In this document: positions 16,520 through 25,515 of the stretch, in pieces
Layout of the letters: each line of letters opens with the position of its first letter
Numbering within the stretch: the first letter of the stretch is position 1
Source of the DNA: DMER64 sp964600385
GTDB lineage: Bacteria > Bacteroidota > Bacteroidia > Bacteroidales > UBA932
DNA length: 64,000 nucleotides
Direction of reading: 5' to 3'
NCBI GenBank assembly: GCA_964600385.1
Contig: CAZRJC010000009.1
Location: forward strand, 17,039-81,038
Translations under genes and position numbers: made by a program
The notes under the pieces: model-generated
What the model saw: only the letters and a program-made list of their open reading frames with translations
Told to the model about the DNA's origin: nothing
Database searches by the model: none

Positions 16520-16771
16520 CTATTTCTTGCGGTCTCCGTAACGGCTTCTGAATTTATCTACGCGTCCGGCCGTGTCAACCAGTTTCATCTTACCTGTATA
16601 GAAAGGGTGGGATGTGTTGGAGATCTCAATTTTGTATAAAGGGTATTCCACGCTGTCAACTGTAAGGGTTTCTTTTGTGTTGACGCAGGAACGTGTAATG
16701 AATACGTGTTCGTTGGACATGTCCTTGAAAGCAACAAGTCTGTAAGCGTTGGGGTGAATTCCTTCTTTCAT
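16520..16771 (-). CDS. rpmE2: Ribosomal protein L31, type B
   Basis: Large-subunit ribosomal protein of 83 residues. The sequence begins MKEGIHPNAYRLVAFKDMS and ends with the basic RVDKFRSRYGDRKK; SHPFYTGKM is the conserved centre. Only one cysteine is present (SCVNTKET), so the zinc-binding CxxC pair of the A type is absent and this is the zinc-independent form. It has its own strong promoter and terminator. Confidence 0.96.
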   Translation of the reverse strand: MKEGIHPNAYRLVAFKDMSNEHVFITRSCVNTKETLTVDSVEYPLYKIEISNTSHPFYTGKMKLVDTAGRVDKFRSRYGDRKK

Positions 16772-16809
16772 CGTATATATTTTTATATTTTTTCTTGCAA
16801 AACGGGCTG

Positions 16810-16840
16810 CAAAGGTACATAATTTTTTGGCTTAACCAAA
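16810..16840 (-). promoter_or_regulatory. Complete Bacteroidota promoter for rpmE2
   Basis: On the minus strand TTTG (16840-16837) is followed after exactly 19 bases by TACCTTTG (16817-16810). This fits the full consensus TTTG-N19-TAnnTTTG and lies about 39 bases upstream of the rpmE2 ATG. Confidence 0.85.
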
Positions 16841-16847
16841 TAAAAAA

Positions 16848-18245
16848 TCAAAGCATTGAGATGATTTCAGCCGATAATGTTTCTGCAGCGGTTTTGTCCG
16901 GAGCCTCGGCATACACCCTCATTATAGGTTCGGTATTTGATTTTCGCAGACAAACCCATTTTTTTTGATCATCAAAATCTATCCGCAATCCGTCAACAGT
17001 AGAAATTCGTGCGTGGGAATAGGCTTTGCTTATCTTTTCAATGGCTTCCTCAAAACGAAAATCTTCGGAAAGTTCCACTCTGTTTTTACTCATGTAATAG
17101 AATGGATAACTATCCCTGAGGCACGAAGCGGACATTCCTTTATTGGCAAGATGCGACAAAAAGAGAGCTGTTCCAATGAGCGCATCACGTCCGTAGTGAA
17201 GCGAAGGAAGAATTACGCCTCCGTTCCCTTCTCCACCGATGATGCATTTTTGCTTTTTCATTTCTGCCACTACGTTTACTTCTCCCACGGCCGCTGCGGT
17301 GTAGGTTCCTCCGTAACGTTCCGTGATGTCTTTCAAGGCCCTTGTGGAGGACAGATTGGATGAAGTATGCTGTTTCACCCCGGGGTATTCACGGGCTGCT
17401 TGTGACAGTACGTAATCGGCACAGGCAACAAGGGTGTACTCTTCTCCGAACATGCTTCCGTCTTCGCAGACAAGTGCCAGACGGTCTACATCGGGATCTA
17501 CAGATATGCCCAGGTCTGCTTTGTGTAATTTTACTGTCTCTGAAAGATCGGTAAGATGAGCCGGTAGCGGTTCGGGATTATGAGCAAAGTCCCCGGTTGG
17601 TTCACAATGAACTTTAATACAAGTAACGCCCAACTCTTCAAGCAATTGTGGAATCACGACGCCGCCTACCGAGTTGATGCCGTCTACTGCAACAGTAAAA
17701 CCGGCCCGGTAAATGGCCTGCACGTCAACGAGCGGATGATTAAGTACAGCTTCTATATGCGCTTGTGTATGGTTTTCACGGGTGTAGCTGCCCAGTTGAT
17801 CTACCTCCACAAAACGGAAATCTTCTTTGCGAGCAATCTCAAGCAGGGTTTCGCCTTGCCCGGCATTCAGAAATTCACCGGCGCTGTCCAGCAGTTTGAG
17901 TGCGTTCCATTGCCGGGGATTATGGCTGGCTGTAAGTATGATGCCGCCCTGTGCTCCGGTAAAGGTAACCGCCATTTCCGTCGTAGGTGTGCTGGCAAGC
18001 CCTATGTCTATAACGTCAACTCCGCTGGAGCGAAGTGTGCCGCAGACCAACTGGCGCACCATATCGCCAGAAATGCGGGCGTCGCGGCCAACGACAACTT
18101 TGGGCCGTATTTCAGCATTGCATTGCCGGGTAATAAGGACCGCGTAGGCAGCTGTAAAACGTACCACATCCAAAGGAGAAAGGGATACTCCCGGCAATCC
18201 GCCAATCGTACCCCTGATTCCGGAAATTGACTTAATCAGGCTCAT
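16848..18245 (-). CDS. glmM: Phosphoglucosamine mutase
   Basis: Converts glucosamine-6-phosphate to glucosamine-1-phosphate for UDP-GlcNAc and cell-wall synthesis. The 465-residue phosphohexomutase has the active serine loop TASHNPRQWNALK, the metal loop DPDVDR, the sugar loop GGEGNGG and the phosphate loop RKSNTEPIMR. Other mutases of this superfamily (PMM/PGM) are possible. The start lies three bases after the V-ATPase subunit K stop, so it may be the last gene of the long decarboxylase/V-ATPase transcript. Confidence 0.88.
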   Translation of the reverse strand: MSLIKSISGIRGTIGGLPGVSLSPLDVVRFTAAYAVLITRQCNAEIRPKVVVGRDARISGDMVRQLVCGTLRSSGVDVIDIGLASTPTTEMAVTFTGAQGGIILTASHNPRQWNALKLLDSAGEFLNAGQGETLLEIARKEDFRFVEVDQLGSYTRENHTQAHIEAVLNHPLVDVQAIYRAGFTVAVDGINSVGGVVIPQLLEELGVTCIKVHCEPTGDFAHNPEPLPAHLTDLSETVKLHKADLGISVDPDVDRLALVCEDGSMFGEEYTLVACADYVLSQAAREYPGVKQHTSSNLSSTRALKDITERYGGTYTAAAVGEVNVVAEMKKQKCIIGGEGNGGVILPSLHYGRDALIGTALFLSHLANKGMSASCLRDSYPFYYMSKNRVELSEDFRFEEAIEKISKAYSHARISTVDGLRIDFDDQKKWVCLRKSNTEPIMRVYAEAPDKTAAETLSAEIISML

Positions 18246-18248
18246 GGC

Positions 18249-18707
18249 TTATTTTGGCATTGCCAGGAAGCAAGAGGCAAAGGCCAAAATAGCATAAAGT
18301 TCGGGGAAAACAGCCAATACCAATGTGTTACTGAAAACATTATGACCGTTGCTCATTTCTACCACTCCATTGGCAGCAATTTGTGACTGTTTGATGGCAG
18401 AGATAAGGCCTACAAAACCCATGGCAAGACCTACGGCAAATACAGCCAGACCCTGGTTCAGGGTAAGTACTCCGTTTAAGTTGTTTATGGCTCCGAGGTT
18501 AAGGAAAAATGCGGCGAAACCGTAAAGTCCCTGTGTCGAAGGCAAAGCACTCAATATCATTGCTGAGCCAAAGATGTTCGGGTTCTTTTTCATAGCTCCT
18601 ACGGTGGCATTTCCTGCCAAAACAGTCCCTATTGCACTTCCGATCCCGGAGAGACCTAACATCAGTGCCAGTCCAATGTAAGCTAAAAGTAAAGGTAATG
18701 TGTTCAT
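18249..18707 (-). CDS. ntpK: V-type ATPase subunit K (membrane rotor ring)
   Basis: Proteolipid of 152 residues with four transmembrane helices in two hairpins, forming the ion-carrying c-ring. Ion-binding residues can be matched to Enterococcus hirae NtpK. LPSTQGLYGF here aligns with LPGTQGLYGF (L55, T58, Q59 for L61, T64, Q65); SAIKQSQIAANG supplies Q107 for Q110; PELYAILAF supplies E136 for E139. All five E. hirae Na+ ligands are therefore present, which predicts Na+ rather than H+ transport. Only the second hairpin has the glutamate, as in other V-type K subunits. The gene lies 35 bases after subunit I. Confidence 0.93.
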   Translation of the reverse strand: MNTLPLLLAYIGLALMLGLSGIGSAIGTVLAGNATVGAMKKNPNIFGSAMILSALPSTQGLYGFAAFFLNLGAINNLNGVLTLNQGLAVFAVGLAMGFVGLISAIKQSQIAANGVVEMSNGHNVFSNTLVLAVFPELYAILAFASCFLAMPK

Positions 18708-18742
18708 AATAAATTGACTGATATTAAATAGTTTATTGTTAA

Positions 18743-20539
18743 TTATTTTATTTTCAATGGTTTGTAAGCTCTTCCGCCGCCCGTAAAACCGGCGTTTTTA
18801 TAAAATTCCACAAAGGTCAGACGCATGGGGTGGACAAAGGCACCGAGCGCACTCAGCCCCAGTACAAGGGCGTGACCTATGAGTAACAAGACAACCGTCA
18901 AAAGCCATCCAATATATGGAACTCCGGAAAGACTTATGGCAAGGGTATTGATAACCATGCCCAATATTCCGCCTGACGTTCCCAAACCGAATAAACGGAT
19001 ATAGGAAAGCATATCGCCGAAAACACCGGTAATGTCGTACATGGCCCACAGACCTTTGCCAAAACGTTTGTAAATGGGGCCCTCGGGTTTTGAAAAGAGT
19101 ATAATCAGAGAGACACTCACGATGAGCATGACGGTTGATATTTCTTTGGGCAATTTCAAGCCGGGAACCATAGTGGAAGCGTAGGCAAGAGTGCACCAAA
19201 TGATAAGGATAGCCCAGCCAAAGGGAGCCATTCCGTGTTGCCATCCTTTTCGGATCATGGAATCTATACCTGTAAGAATACGTGCGAAAATTATCTGGAA
19301 CAGACCAAAAAGGATTGCAAACCAGAACATCTTCATGTCGGAGAATAAAAAGAAGAAGTCCTGAACGTTTCCCACAGCAGGGAAAAGATCAATAACTTTC
19401 ATTCCAAAGAAACTGCCGGACAGTGATGCCATCAGGAAAGATCCAAGGCCCAGGAAAAAGGCCAGGTTCAGGTAACCTCTCATTTTGGGAAGGAAAAACT
19501 TACCGGCCAGCCCGGTAACCATAAGTAACAACCCGTATCCCATATCTCCCAGGCAAAGCCCAAAGAACAGCATGTAAAACGGTGCAAAATAGGGGGTAAG
19601 ATCCAGTTCGCTGTATACAGGCAACATGTACATGTTCCCAATAGGCTCGAAAAGTCTTGTAAACCAGTTGTTTTTGAGCTTGACAGGCGGATTGTCCTCT
19701 ATATCTGCCGGTGAGCTGACATAGTAAAGACTTTCTTTTTCCAGGAATTTTTCAAGTTCTTGTGTATGTTCCGTAGGTATAAATCCTGTCAGAAGGTCAA
19801 TATAACCTTCCACCTGCTTATCCCCCGATACGGATGCCATGTACAGATCAAGTTCGGAAGAAACCTCAGTTGCGTATACCTTAAGAATATCTCTGTGAAC
19901 GGCCAGGAAAGACAGTCTTTCCCTGCATGCTTTCAGCTCATTTTCCTTTTGGGTACAATTCTTAATTAATGTTGTGTAGGGAAGACTCGGGAACTGGGTC
20001 TCGTTCAATGGAAAAGAATACGGTGTCCCCGGTATCTCCAGTACTACAAAGTAGATATTTCCCTCGGTGCGGTTCAACTCAAACAGGGGATACTCTTTTT
20101 CCCATTCGGGATTCATGCGTTTCACAGGTGTAACATACGCGTGAAGTGTAAATCCGAGCCGGACTATCTTGTCCAGATCTTCTTTCGAGAAATCACCCCA
20201 GGGTGTGGCGGTCCTGATAAAATCGCGTAACACGTCCACCTCATTACGAAGTACGTCAATACGGGCAAACAGTTTTGCCGTCTCGTCAAGAAAAGCCTCT
20301 GCCGAGTCGTTATATTCAGTACCTGTGACGGTAATTTCCTTTTCTTTGGCGGCTTCCTTAAGTTTGGATGAAAGTTGGGTTATACGGGTCAGCTTGTCGG
20401 CAAGTTCCCGGGAATAGTTATCCACCGGTTTTTCCTCCCGGTTAATATCCATCATACCCAATTCTTGTAGTTTGGCAAGAAAACCCGGCGTTTCGCCACT
20501 CAGGACCACAAAAGAATATTTGGTCATTTTTGTAATCAT
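18743..20539 (-). CDS. ntpI: V-type ATPase subunit I
   Basis: Stator membrane subunit (598 residues) that forms the ion half-channels beside the K ring. The N-terminal ~320 residues are soluble and largely helical, reaching up to the peripheral stalk. The C-terminal part holds about seven or eight membrane segments, with the conserved FGLCLGDMGYGLLL motif near residue 335. The ATG overlaps the end of subunit D by four bases. It is shorter than some bacterial homologues (about 650 residues), which is common in Bacteroidota. Confidence 0.93.
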   Translation of the reverse strand: MITKMTKYSFVVLSGETPGFLAKLQELGMMDINREEKPVDNYSRELADKLTRITQLSSKLKEAAKEKEITVTGTEYNDSAEAFLDETAKLFARIDVLRNEVDVLRDFIRTATPWGDFSKEDLDKIVRLGFTLHAYVTPVKRMNPEWEKEYPLFELNRTEGNIYFVVLEIPGTPYSFPLNETQFPSLPYTTLIKNCTQKENELKACRERLSFLAVHRDILKVYATEVSSELDLYMASVSGDKQVEGYIDLLTGFIPTEHTQELEKFLEKESLYYVSSPADIEDNPPVKLKNNWFTRLFEPIGNMYMLPVYSELDLTPYFAPFYMLFFGLCLGDMGYGLLLMVTGLAGKFFLPKMRGYLNLAFFLGLGSFLMASLSGSFFGMKVIDLFPAVGNVQDFFFLFSDMKMFWFAILFGLFQIIFARILTGIDSMIRKGWQHGMAPFGWAILIIWCTLAYASTMVPGLKLPKEISTVMLIVSVSLIILFSKPEGPIYKRFGKGLWAMYDITGVFGDMLSYIRLFGLGTSGGILGMVINTLAISLSGVPYIGWLLTVVLLLIGHALVLGLSALGAFVHPMRLTFVEFYKNAGFTGGGRAYKPLKIK

Positions 20540-21141
20540 ACCTTGTCCTCCTCTTCTTGTTGGTGGCGGGTTTTAACAATTTTCTGACCGGCCTTGGACA
20601 GATTCTCTTCATCTTCCATATAGCGCTTGATCTTCCGGATGGCTTCCTGGTAACCGGGAATTTGTACCTTCTCATACAGGTTTACCTTCTGAGTGGTTTT
20701 TTTACGTGCAAAATCAAGTCTGTTCTTCTTTTCCAGGTATATTTCGCTTTCAATACCAATCCGGGCCAGGTCCTTAAGAATGGTAACTCCCTGCGCATAC
20801 CACTGGGGTTCGGAAAAGAGTGAAAAAGGTTTCACTTTGTAAATGACTTCTTTCAAAGCCGGAGTTTTTATCCCGGCAATTTTTACGGTTTCCAGAACTA
20901 CGTCTTCTACAGCAATCAGTCCGGGCGTAAATTCATTCCAAAGTGCAGCTATATTACGGTAAGACGATAAGGCTTTGTCCAGTTCGGCCAACAGTTCGTC
21001 GGAACGTTGCTTGGCACGTTTCACTTCCATACGTAGCGCACTCTCCTTGTTCTTGAGCGTAGGAAGCGCTTTCTGGCGGACTTTAAGCTGTTTGCCTAAA
21101 GCCGTAAGTGATGTTTTGTTAAACTGGTATTTAATAGCCAT
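20536..21141 (-). CDS. ntpD: V-type ATPase subunit D
   Basis: Central-stalk rotor subunit, 201 residues, with long N- and C-terminal helices that form the coiled-coil axle. KYQFNKTSLTALGKQLKVRQKALPTLKNKE at the N-terminus is the family's start (abridged here), and the C-terminal helix is highly charged. It lies between subunits B and I, overlapping subunit I by four bases. No separate subunit F gene follows, although subunit D normally binds F. Confidence 0.9.
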   Translation of the reverse strand: MAIKYQFNKTSLTALGKQLKVRQKALPTLKNKESALRMEVKRAKQRSDELLAELDKALSSYRNIAALWNEFTPGLIAVEDVVLETVKIAGIKTPALKEVIYKVKPFSLFSEPQWYAQGVTILKDLARIGIESEIYLEKKNRLDFARKKTTQKVNLYEKVQIPGYQEAIRKIKRYMEDEENLSKAGQKIVKTRHQQEEEDKV

Positions 21142-21146
21142 AACGG

Positions 21147-22472
21147 TTATAGTTCTTCTTTGGGCCAGTATTTTTCAATAAGGTCTTCTTTAATACTAAC
21201 CTCGGCTTTGCTGAAGTATTTAGCAAAAAGAGACCAGGCACGTTCGAGCATTTCCGTAACGTTAATGTTAACGTCAATGGAAAGCAGGTTATGTGAATAG
21301 TCTTTTGCAAAATCCAAAGCACGCAGGTCGTAGTCGCTCAGGTCAAAACCGTTTTCCAGTTTTGTTTTGGCGTCGGCGGCATCGGCATACAGACGAATGG
21401 CGGTGTTCATGACCTGGTTGTGGTCTTCACGTGTCTGTTTGCCAATAACCAACTGTTTAAGACGGGAAAGCGAGCGGAACGGGTCAACGATAACCTTGCC
21501 GGTATCGGAGTCGTGACGCAGGAAGAGCTGTCCTTCCGTGATGTAACCGGTATTGTCGGGGATAGCATGTGTGATGTCACCTCCATTCAATGTGGTCACA
21601 GCAATAATGGTAATTGATCCTCCCGTGGGAAGCAGTACAGCCTTCTCATATATCTTGGCAAGGTCTGAATACAACGATCCGGGCATGGAGTCCTTGGAAG
21701 GAATCTGGTCCATACGGTTACTAACAATACTCAAAGCGTCTGCATAGAGGGTCATGTCGGTAAGCAGTACCAGAACTTTTTCGTTTTTATCTACGGCGAA
21801 ATATTCCGCTGCAGTAAGAGCCATATCGGGGATCAGGAGCCTTTCTACAGGGGGCTGATCCGTAGTGTTCACAAAGCTGATGATCTTTGAGAGTTTGCCG
21901 GCGTTTTCGAATGACTGCTTAAAGAACAGATAATCGTCGTTGGTGAGGCCCATGCCTCCCAGAATGATCTTGTCTACGTCGGCACGAAGAGCCACTGTAG
22001 CCATTACCTGGTTATAGGGTTGGTCGGGGTCGGCAAAGAAAGGAATCTTCTGGCCGGATACGAGCGTGTTATTCAGGTCAATCCCGGCGATACCGGTGGG
22101 AATGAGCTGGGAAGGTTGTTTCCGTTTATAAGGATTAACAGAGGGTCCGCCAATCTCACGATGTTCTCCTTCCACCTCGGGGCCCCCGTCAATGGGTTTC
22201 CCATAAGCATTAAAAAAGCGTCCGGACAGGTCTTCACTTACGTTCAACGAGGGGGCTTCACCCCAGAAAACAACTTCCGAATTGGTCGCAATACCTTCTG
22301 TCCCGCCGAATACCTGGAGGGTAACCGAATCTTCTTTAATTTTTACAACCTGAGCCAGGCGTCCGTCCACGGTAGCCAGTTCGTCATTTGCTACGCCCTG
22401 TGCATTCAGTACTACGGTGGCTTTTGTAATACCTTCTAATCGTGTGTATATGCGTTGAAAAGCTTGTGCCAT
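21147..22472 (-). CDS. ntpB: V-type ATPase subunit B (non-catalytic)
   Basis: Regulatory nucleotide-site subunit of the A3B3 head, 441 residues. It starts with FQRIYTRLEGITKATVV, contains NPYKRKQPSQLIPTGIAGIDLNNTL, and has no P-loop: the segment SGQKIPFFADPDQPYN replaces it. This loss is normal for subunit B. The gene is 11 bases after subunit A and five bases before subunit D. Confidence 0.95.
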   Translation of the reverse strand: MAQAFQRIYTRLEGITKATVVLNAQGVANDELATVDGRLAQVVKIKEDSVTLQVFGGTEGIATNSEVVFWGEAPSLNVSEDLSGRFFNAYGKPIDGGPEVEGEHREIGGPSVNPYKRKQPSQLIPTGIAGIDLNNTLVSGQKIPFFADPDQPYNQVMATVALRADVDKIILGGMGLTNDDYLFFKQSFENAGKLSKIISFVNTTDQPPVERLLIPDMALTAAEYFAVDKNEKVLVLLTDMTLYADALSIVSNRMDQIPSKDSMPGSLYSDLAKIYEKAVLLPTGGSITIIAVTTLNGGDITHAIPDNTGYITEGQLFLRHDSDTGKVIVDPFRSLSRLKQLVIGKQTREDHNQVMNTAIRLYADAADAKTKLENGFDLSDYDLRALDFAKDYSHNLLSIDVNINVTEMLERAWSLFAKYFSKAEVSIKEDLIEKYWPKEEL

Positions 22473-22483
22473 ATGGTTAATGT

Positions 22484-24247
22484 TTATGCCTGAGCCGTAT
22501 CGGCCAGGAGTTCGTCAATTTCCGATTCGTGTATTGCAAATTGTTCTGATTTGAATTCAGAGTAATTCATTTGCTTGAAGATGTTGATAATTTTCTTGAA
22601 GAATGTCGAGCAGGCTTCAAAGTCTTCAAAATCAAAATCTTTACGACAGATATCAATCACTTTGTTGAACATGTATTGCTGACGCTCCATGGGAGTGGAT
22701 GCATCAATATCGTCAAAAGCATCCTGTTGCAGGATGATGAAGTCAATCAGTTCAGATTTCCAGTAACGCAGGTGGTATTCCAGGGGAACTCCGTCGTCTC
22801 CGAGAATATTGATCTGCTCATAAGCCTCTTTACCACGCAAGACATAATTCTTGCCTTCCATAACCATGTCCACCCATCCTTCTCCGATCTTTTCCTTATA
22901 ATACTGTTTGATTTCGGGGTATTCAAGATACTTTGAGTAGCTGTCCAGCGGGTCAACAGCGGGATATCTTTTACGGTCTGCACGGTTTTGAGACAGGGCA
23001 TAAAAACATCGGGTAGCTTTCTGGGTAGATTCCGTTACGGGCTCTTTAAGGTTACCACCGGCAGGCGATACGGTACCAATGAAGGTAACTGAGCCAGTCT
23101 GGCCGTTGTTGAGTGTAACGATGCCTGCGCGGGCATAGAAACTTGAAATGATGGCAGGCAGGTCCATGGGGAATGCATCCTGACCCGGAAGTTCTTCCAT
23201 GCGGTTGCTCATCTCGCGGAGAGCCTGTGCCCACCGGGAAGTGGAGTCTGCAAGAAGCAGAGCCCTGTGTCCCATTGAACGATAATATTCACATATGGTC
23301 ATTGCCGTGTAAACCGAGGCTTCACGTGCAGCAACCGGCATGTTGGAAGTGTTACAAATGATAGTGGTACGTTCCATCAGGTGGCGTCCGGTGCGGGCGT
23401 CAATCAGTTCGGGGAATTCGGTGAAAATTTCAACTACCTCGTTGGCACGTTCACCACAGGCGGCCATCACAATGATGTCTGCCTCGGCTTGTTTGGCCAG
23501 TGCGTGCTGAAGTACTGTCTTGCCGCATCCGAAAGGTCCGGGGATAAATCCGGTACCGCCTTCGGCGATAGGATTGAAGGTGTCAATGGTACGCACACCC
23601 GTTTCCATTACCTTATAGGGTCTTGGTTTTTCTTTATAAGCCGTAATGGCCCGTTTTACCGGCCAGCGCTGAACCATGGTTACCGGGAACACCTTGCCTT
23701 TGGCATCGGTCAGTTCAGCCATTTTTTCATCTACGGTATATTCTCCGGGAGCAATAATCCAGCTTATGCGGTAGGTCCCTGTCATGACAAAGGGAACCAT
23801 GATCTTATGGACCATCCAGCCTTCCATGACTTCTCCCAGCCAGTCTCCTGCTGTGACAGAATCACCAACTTTCATAAGTGGTTTGAAACCCCATTTGGTT
23901 GTTCTGTCAATAGGTTCTGTGTATTCTCCCCGTTTCAGGAAAACGCCTTCCATTGTGGCCAGATTGTTTTGCAGTCCGTCGTAGTTGCTTGACAGCAATC
24001 CCGGGCCAAGTTGCACCTCCAGCATGTGACCTTCAAAAGTGACGGTGTCGCCCACGCGCAGTCCGCGTGTGCTTTCAAAGACTTGCGCCGATGCGTATTT
24101 TCCTCCCACTTTGATGACCTCGGCCATCAAATCTGTATCTCCCAGTTTAATGAAACAGATTTCGTTTTGAGCTACCGGTCCGTTCACCTCAATGGTAACC
24201 AGGTTGGCAATGATACCTTTTACAATTCCGGTGGTTTTTGTTTGCAT
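22484..24247 (-). CDS. ntpA: V-type ATPase catalytic subunit A
   Basis: ATP-hydrolysing or ATP-synthesising subunit, 587 residues. The beta-barrel domain is followed by the family's non-homologous insert (about residues 110-190), then the P-loop GPFGCGKT at 237-244. The catalytic GERANEVVE segment and the SNMPVAAREASVYT region are present. It lies eight bases after the DUF2764 gene and 11 bases before subunit B. The sequence alone does not show whether the enzyme runs as pump or synthase. Confidence 0.96.
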   Translation of the reverse strand: MQTKTTGIVKGIIANLVTIEVNGPVAQNEICFIKLGDTDLMAEVIKVGGKYASAQVFESTRGLRVGDTVTFEGHMLEVQLGPGLLSSNYDGLQNNLATMEGVFLKRGEYTEPIDRTTKWGFKPLMKVGDSVTAGDWLGEVMEGWMVHKIMVPFVMTGTYRISWIIAPGEYTVDEKMAELTDAKGKVFPVTMVQRWPVKRAITAYKEKPRPYKVMETGVRTIDTFNPIAEGGTGFIPGPFGCGKTVLQHALAKQAEADIIVMAACGERANEVVEIFTEFPELIDARTGRHLMERTTIICNTSNMPVAAREASVYTAMTICEYYRSMGHRALLLADSTSRWAQALREMSNRMEELPGQDAFPMDLPAIISSFYARAGIVTLNNGQTGSVTFIGTVSPAGGNLKEPVTESTQKATRCFYALSQNRADRKRYPAVDPLDSYSKYLEYPEIKQYYKEKIGEGWVDMVMEGKNYVLRGKEAYEQINILGDDGVPLEYHLRYWKSELIDFIILQQDAFDDIDASTPMERQQYMFNKVIDICRKDFDFEDFEACSTFFKKIINIFKQMNYSEFKSEQFAIHESEIDELLADTAQA

Positions 24248-24255
24248 GGTGTTTT

Positions 24256-24885
24256 TTATGCTTTATAAGTGCCTTTTACTTCCTGTACCAATTCTTTAAA
24301 GAGGCGTGAACCTGTCTCTTTGTCGAGTTTTGACCATCGTGAGACAATGGAGGCTTTCAGTAAGAAGGCTAGTATAACATCAATATCAAAATAATGGAAC
24401 GTTGTAAGCTGTACGGCTGTGTCCCAACGCAGTTTGTCAATCTGCTGTTCACGTTCCAAAGGATTTTTTAGCTGCATGATCTTATGCAGGACAGTGGAGT
24501 ATTCAGAGACAGAATCCAGGTCAAAATTTTCTGCTTTGGATGAAACCAGTACATCGGTCAACTCACTTCTGCCCACGAGATTGGTCAGAATATTGTGACC
24601 GTATTCTCTGGCATTATAAGCGGCAATAATGTTACGGATTTCCCAATCGAAGGTATAATAACCTTTTATGAACGAATCTTTACATTTGCGGGCAGCCCTA
24701 TAGAAGTGGTTATTCATGTTCCCGGCTTCCATGCCAAAAAAAAGCCAGTCAATAAGACGATTGTCTTTATGACTGACCATCTGGCGAATGGAACCAACAA
24801 GTTCATCCATACGGAATTCCCTTGATTCAAAATCCAAAGCCATCATAGGGAATCCCGCAATAATAAATTCGTAATTATTCGCCAT
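24256..24885 (-). CDS. DUF2764 protein of the V-ATPase operon (possible subunit C stand-in)
   Basis: A 209-residue soluble, mainly helical protein found in V-ATPase operons of Bacteroidota and some other phyla. It holds the position where subunit C is often encoded, between E and A, and no ordinary C gene is present here. The segment TFDWEIRNIIAAYNAREYG loosely resembles the D-x-x-N-x-x-x-x-x-R-A repeats of subunit C, which suggests a shared role in linking rotor and membrane ring. That is inference. It overlaps subunit E by 11 bases. Confidence 0.75.
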   Translation of the reverse strand: MANNYEFIIAGFPMMALDFESREFRMDELVGSIRQMVSHKDNRLIDWLFFGMEAGNMNNHFYRAARKCKDSFIKGYYTFDWEIRNIIAAYNAREYGHNILTNLVGRSELTDVLVSSKAENFDLDSVSEYSTVLHKIMQLKNPLEREQQIDKLRWDTAVQLTTFHYFDIDVILAFLLKASIVSRWSKLDKETGSRLFKELVQEVKGTYKA

Positions 24886-25489
24886 AAAGAATTTTCTGAG
24901 TCTTGGGGCTTATGAACTGATTGAATAGAGCCATAAAGTCGTTATCGGTAAACCGAATCTGATACCCGCCGTCTCCCGGACCTATGATAAAGCCGTTTTC
25001 CAGGTCGGCAGAAAAGGATACCTTAAGATTTTTGCCGAGGATTTGTGCAGTCTGTGATTCCATGAACGATGCAAATTGCTCCTGCTGTTTTTCTGGCAGA
25101 ACAACTGACAGGTCCATGGTGACAGCTTTTCCCGGATTGAATGCTGCAGCCAGCTGGCCAATAATGCCTTGAATAAATGATGTGTCTTCAACTGCTTTTT
25201 TGGTCGGAGCCTCCAATGCTTTGAGCACAACCATGCTTTCAATCTTTTTCTTAAGTGTGGAAATCGTATGGCGGGACGCCATGCGAATTTCATTTTCCAC
25301 CTGTTCTTTGTGATCTGCAGCTTCTTTTTCAGCTCTTTCCACCATCCATACAGCTTCCTTCTTTGCTTTCTCTACAATTGCATTAGCTTCTTCCTTTGCT
25401 TGTTTAATGATGGCATCGGCTTGTTCGCGGCCTTTGGCGAGTCCTTCTTCGTAAAGCTTGTTTGTAAGTTCTTGCAGTTTATTTTCCAT
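24875..25489 (-). CDS. ntpE: V-type ATPase subunit E (peripheral stalk)
   Basis: Peripheral-stalk subunit of 204 residues. The first ~90 residues form a charged, alanine/lysine/glutamate-rich coiled coil (for example EQADAIIKQAKEEANAIVEKA), followed by a compact C-terminal domain that would bind subunit B. It is the first V-ATPase gene in the run and starts only 26 bases after the stop of the decarboxylase beta subunit, with no terminator between. No clear partner subunit G/H was found. Confidence 0.85.
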   Translation of the reverse strand: MENKLQELTNKLYEEGLAKGREQADAIIKQAKEEANAIVEKAKKEAVWMVERAEKEAADHKEQVENEIRMASRHTISTLKKKIESMVVLKALEAPTKKAVEDTSFIQGIIGQLAAAFNPGKAVTMDLSVVLPEKQQEQFASFMESQTAQILGKNLKVSFSADLENGFIIGPGDGGYQIRFTDNDFMALFNQFISPKTQKILYGE

Positions 25490-25515
25490 ATATTATTAAG
25501 GGGTATTATGATTCA

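Noticed and set aside
23381..23992. Plus-strand 203-residue ORF inside the V-ATPase region
   Set aside because: Antisense to the catalytic subunit A, which is well conserved across the whole stretch.
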